DNA of 24,857 bases from a virus: IMG/VR virus record IMGVR_UViG_3300005600_000076, positions 1 through 24,857 of that record; one strand, given 5' to 3'. The position numbers and the translations under genes were made by a program. This document shows positions 22,723-24,857 of this stretch, piece after piece (within the stretch, counting starts at the first letter, position 1; each line of letters starts with the position of its first letter). Under the pieces are notes generated by a model. It ran no database searches. It was given only the letters and a program-made list of their open reading frames with translations, and was not told where the DNA came from.

Positions 22723-24054
22723 ATGGGATATACGTCTCAGGCGATCACCGGATATAACTCATCGCCCCCTGATGATGACGGTTCGCAAACAGAATCCAAC
22801 CGGATTTACTGGTCAACCATCAAAAGCAAACTGGGTGATCCGGTAAAGACGCTTGCGGAGTCCATTAACTCTGCTGTTGTGTCGGCATTTGCCACACGGC
22901 TGGGGAACTCTGTCAGTACGTTCACCACGACCACGACCTTCGACGGTAACGACGAGGGGTCCATTCAGGTGTTCACAGGCACGAGTGCCACGACAGCTAC
23001 ACTGCCGAGTGCTGCGACGGTAGGTTCTGATTGGCTTCTTGCTGTCCGCAATGACGGGTCCGCTGTTCTGACAATTGACGGGTCTGGGTCCGAGACGATT
23101 TCGGGGTCGCTTACGAAGGCGCTGAACGCAGGGCAGTCGGCTATTATCGTGAGTGACGGGACCAACTGGATTCTCGTTGGCGCAGACCCTGACCAGCTAA
23201 ACCAGACGGGGATGATTGCCCCGTTTCTTCTTTCTTCTGCCCCGAGCGGGTGGGCGGCTCTGGATCGCGGGTCAATTGGCAATGCAACATCTGGCGCTGA
23301 TGATGCGTCCGCAACAAACCAGGCCCTCTTTATCAGCCTTCACGGGACGCTATCCGAGACTGAGGCCCCTGTTATTGAGGCAAGTGCTGGGTGGCAAACA
23401 GTATCATCTGTGTCGGCGGCTGGTGATACGATTACAATCACAAGCCATGGACTGCTTTCCAACGCGAAGGTGGTCCTGCTCGATGGCGGGTCAGCGACGG
23501 CACCAGCCGGGCTTCTGTTCAATCAGGTCTATTACGTTGTTTCGGACACGGCAGATACATTCAAGCTCTCGGCAACGGCTGGTCCGGGCTCTGCAATCAA
23601 TATCACTAGCACTGGTTCTGGCACACTCAAGATTGCCGAACTGAGCAAGGCCACGGCATCAACCGACTTTTCTGGCGGCAAGGTAATGATCCTTCCTGAT
23701 TGGCAAGGTCGCACAGTTATCGGTACGGGGACGGGCGAAGACGGGACGGGCGTTGATTCTCTCACGGCCCGCTCTATTGGCGACAGAGGTGGCTCGGAAA
23801 CACGAACGCTGACTGAATCTCAGTTACCGGCTCACGATCACTTTGTTGCTGGCACAACGACAGGCAATGGCACGGCACTTTCAAGCAGCAACTATCTCGC
23901 TGGTGATGACGTATCGTTCGGCACGGTCAAGAACTATGAACTGTCTGGGCGCGATACGGTTCCGTCAATCGGCCTAACATCAGAAACCGGCTCTGGGTCT
24001 GCGGTCAACATCATGCAGCCGTTTGCGGCGGCTCTCTGGTGCGTCAAGAAGTAA
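22723..24054 (+). CDS. Tail fibre with collar domain
   Basis: A 443-residue short fibre, second adsorption protein of the window, in the T7 gp17 place. The N-terminus MGYTSQAITGYNSSPPDDDG continues with IYWSTIKSKLGDPVKTLAES, an attachment module I have seen ahead of many marine-type fibres. A beta-helical middle contains LLAVRNDGSAVLTIDGSGSE. The collar domain starts at GMIAPFLLSSAPSGWAALDR (about 163-182), is interrupted by a beta insert (WQTVSSVSAAGDTITITSHG...), and resumes with LPDWQGRTVIGTGTG, RGGSETRTLTESQLPAHDHF and the closing NIMQPFAAALWCVKK. GGAG lies 10 bases before the ATG. The split collar suggests domain shuffling. The stop overlaps the endolysin start (TAATG). Confidence 0.83.
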   Translation: MGYTSQAITGYNSSPPDDDGSQTESNRIYWSTIKSKLGDPVKTLAESINSAVVSAFATRLGNSVSTFTTTTTFDGNDEGSIQVFTGTSATTATLPSAATVGSDWLLAVRNDGSAVLTIDGSGSETISGSLTKALNAGQSAIIVSDGTNWILVGADPDQLNQTGMIAPFLLSSAPSGWAALDRGSIGNATSGADDASATNQALFISLHGTLSETEAPVIEASAGWQTVSSVSAAGDTITITSHGLLSNAKVVLLDGGSATAPAGLLFNQVYYVVSDTADTFKLSATAGPGSAINITSTGSGTLKIAELSKATASTDFSGGKVMILPDWQGRTVIGTGTGEDGTGVDSLTARSIGDRGGSETRTLTESQLPAHDHFVAGTTTGNGTALSSSNYLAGDDVSFGTVKNYELSGRDTVPSIGLTSETGSGSAVNIMQPFAAALWCVKK

Positions 24055-24497
24055 TGCGCACGAGCCCCGAAGGTATCGCCCTCATCAAGAAGTTCGAGGG
24101 GTGCAGGCTGACGGCCTATCAGGATTCGGTAGGGGTCTGGACGATTGGCTATGGCTCCACCAAAGACATCAAGAAGGGGATGCGTATCTCACTTCACATG
24201 GCCGAAGACTTCCTTGTGAAAGACCTTGAGGAGGCCGAGGACGCCGTGAAGCGGTATGTGGCCCCCACGCTGACCCAGAACGAGTTTGATGCGCTGGTGA
24301 GCTTCACATTCAATCTTGGTGGTGGGGCGCTCAGAACATCGACATTGCTTAACAAATTGAACGGCCACGACAGGCAAGGCGCGGCTGATGAGTTCACCCG
24401 CTGGGTGTATGCGGGGAAGAAGAAATTGAGTGGATTGGTGCGTCGGCGGAATGCCGAGCGGGCCATGTTTTTAGGTGAAAACTGGAAGGACTCTTAA
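24054..24497 (+). CDS. Endolysin, T4-type lysozyme (GH24)
   Basis: A 147-residue muramidase that cuts the peptidoglycan of the host at the end of infection. The catalytic set of T4 lysozyme (E-8 residues-D-5 residues-T) is intact: Glu15 in IKKFEGCRLTAY, Asp24 in YQDSVGVWTIGYG and Thr30. The C-terminal half has NEFDALVSFTFNLGGGALRT and the GLVRRRNAERAMFL ending characteristic of the family. There is no signal peptide or SAR-type hydrophobic N-terminus, so release depends on a holin. ATG 24054 shares a base with the fibre stop (TAATG); an upstream in-frame ATG lies inside the fibre gene. The length is typical. Confidence 0.93.
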   Translation: MRTSPEGIALIKKFEGCRLTAYQDSVGVWTIGYGSTKDIKKGMRISLHMAEDFLVKDLEEAEDAVKRYVAPTLTQNEFDALVSFTFNLGGGALRTSTLLNKLNGHDRQGAADEFTRWVYAGKKKLSGLVRRRNAERAMFLGENWKDS

Positions 24498-24498
24498 G

Positions 24499-24699
24499 AT
24501 GGAAACGAAACCTTTTTGGCAATCCCGCACCCTCTGGGGCGGCGTCATCATGTTTGCCGTATCTATTGCGGGCACACTCGGATGGGAACTTCCCTTCGGC
24601 GCTGATGCCTTGACCGATGCGGTCATGACCCTTGTCGGCACCATTGGCGCTGTTCTCGTGGCTGTTGGCCGCTTGGGCGCGAACAAGCAGCTCTCGTAA
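24499..24699 (+). CDS. Holin candidate (two-transmembrane protein)
   Basis: A 66-residue membrane protein directly after the endolysin. METKPFWQSRTLWGG is followed by one hydrophobic segment (VIMFAVSIAGTLGW), a short acidic loop (LPFGADALTD) and a second segment (AVMTLVGTIGAVLVAVG), ending in a short basic tail (RLGANKQLS). That is the layout of a small two-segment holin, and KPFWQSRTLWG is a start I associate with proteobacterial phage holins. GGAAGGA (24484-24490) lies 8 bases before the ATG, inside the end of the endolysin gene. Its TAA shares a base with the next ATG. Confidence 0.75.
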   Translation: METKPFWQSRTLWGGVIMFAVSIAGTLGWELPFGADALTDAVMTLVGTIGAVLVAVGRLGANKQLS

Positions 24700-24857
24700 T
24701 GAGCTTCGGTACCTTCATCCTCATCGGCTTCGCGTCGCTGTGCATTGTCTTTCTATGGATGGTGTTCAGCAACGCAAAGAAAGCCGGTGGGGATTCGGTA
24801 TTGGCCAAGCAAGGCAAGCAAGCGGGAAAGGCTAGACGCGATGCCCAGGAAGCTGAG
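24699..24857 (+). CDS. Partial membrane-anchored protein, spanin-like (Rz-like) or lysis accessory
   Basis: 53 codons are open to the right edge with no stop. Residues about 4-23 (GTFILIGFASLCIVFLWMVF) form one clear transmembrane helix near the N-terminus; behind it comes a polar, Lys/Ala/Gln-rich helix (AKQGKQAGKARRDAQEAE). One N-terminal membrane anchor plus a helical extension right after endolysin and holin matches an inner-membrane spanin (T7 18.5, lambda Rz). The ATG at 24699 overlaps the holin stop (TAATG). Without the rest, other membrane accessory proteins are possible. Confidence 0.6.
   Translation, partial: MSFGTFILIGFASLCIVFLWMVFSNAKKAGGDSVLAKQGKQAGKARRDAQEAE

Overview
The window is the late (structural) part of a short-tailed, podovirus-type phage or prophage genome. 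All recognisable genes but one lie on the + strand, tightly packed with stop/start overlaps. Gene content fixes the identity: terminase, portal, an N4-gp56-type capsid protein, a T7-like run of tail and ejection proteins, a collar-type fibre, a T4-type lysozyme and small lysis membrane proteins. No integrase, repressor, replication gene, tRNA, CRISPR array or insertion sequence is visible, so lifestyle cannot be decided. The moderately high GC and gene styles suggest a proteobacterial host, perhaps an alphaproteobacterium; this is only an impression.

Layout. (1) 1-438: the start of a minus-strand gene leaving the left edge, then an AT-rich divergent promoter region. The rightward sigma70-like promoter is followed within tens of bases by an intrinsic-terminator-like hairpin, an arrangement like the lambda pR'-tR' late switch. 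(2) 439-1121: a small gene and a terminase small subunit candidate. (3) 1122-8760: an insert-like block of accessory and host-interaction genes: three small proteins, a 1278-residue repeat-rich fibre, two further structural-looking proteins, a PAPS-type sulfotransferase, a GT-A glycosyltransferase and a beta-rich protein. (4) 8766-14297: terminase large subunit, portal, scaffold candidate and major capsid protein, with an 84-residue gene overlapping the end of the portal gene. (5) 14306-22689: a strong hairpin after the capsid gene, then tail tube/adaptor, propeller-like tail protein, a possibly GNAT-like protein and three ejection proteins ending in a 1147-residue giant. (6) 22723-24857: collar-domain fibre, endolysin, holin candidate and a membrane-anchored spanin-like protein cut by the right edge.

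How it works together: terminase and portal package DNA into a shell of N4-gp56-type capsid protein built on the scaffold. The tail tube proteins close the head, the internal proteins are ejected to carry DNA across the envelope, two fibre modules bind the host, and endolysin, holin and spanin-like protein release progeny. From the portal to the lysis genes the order follows T7 closely, although the capsid protein is of N4-gp56 type. The most unusual part is the sulfotransferase-glycosyltransferase pair beside the fibre genes, which suggests modification of a surface glycan on the virion or on the host.
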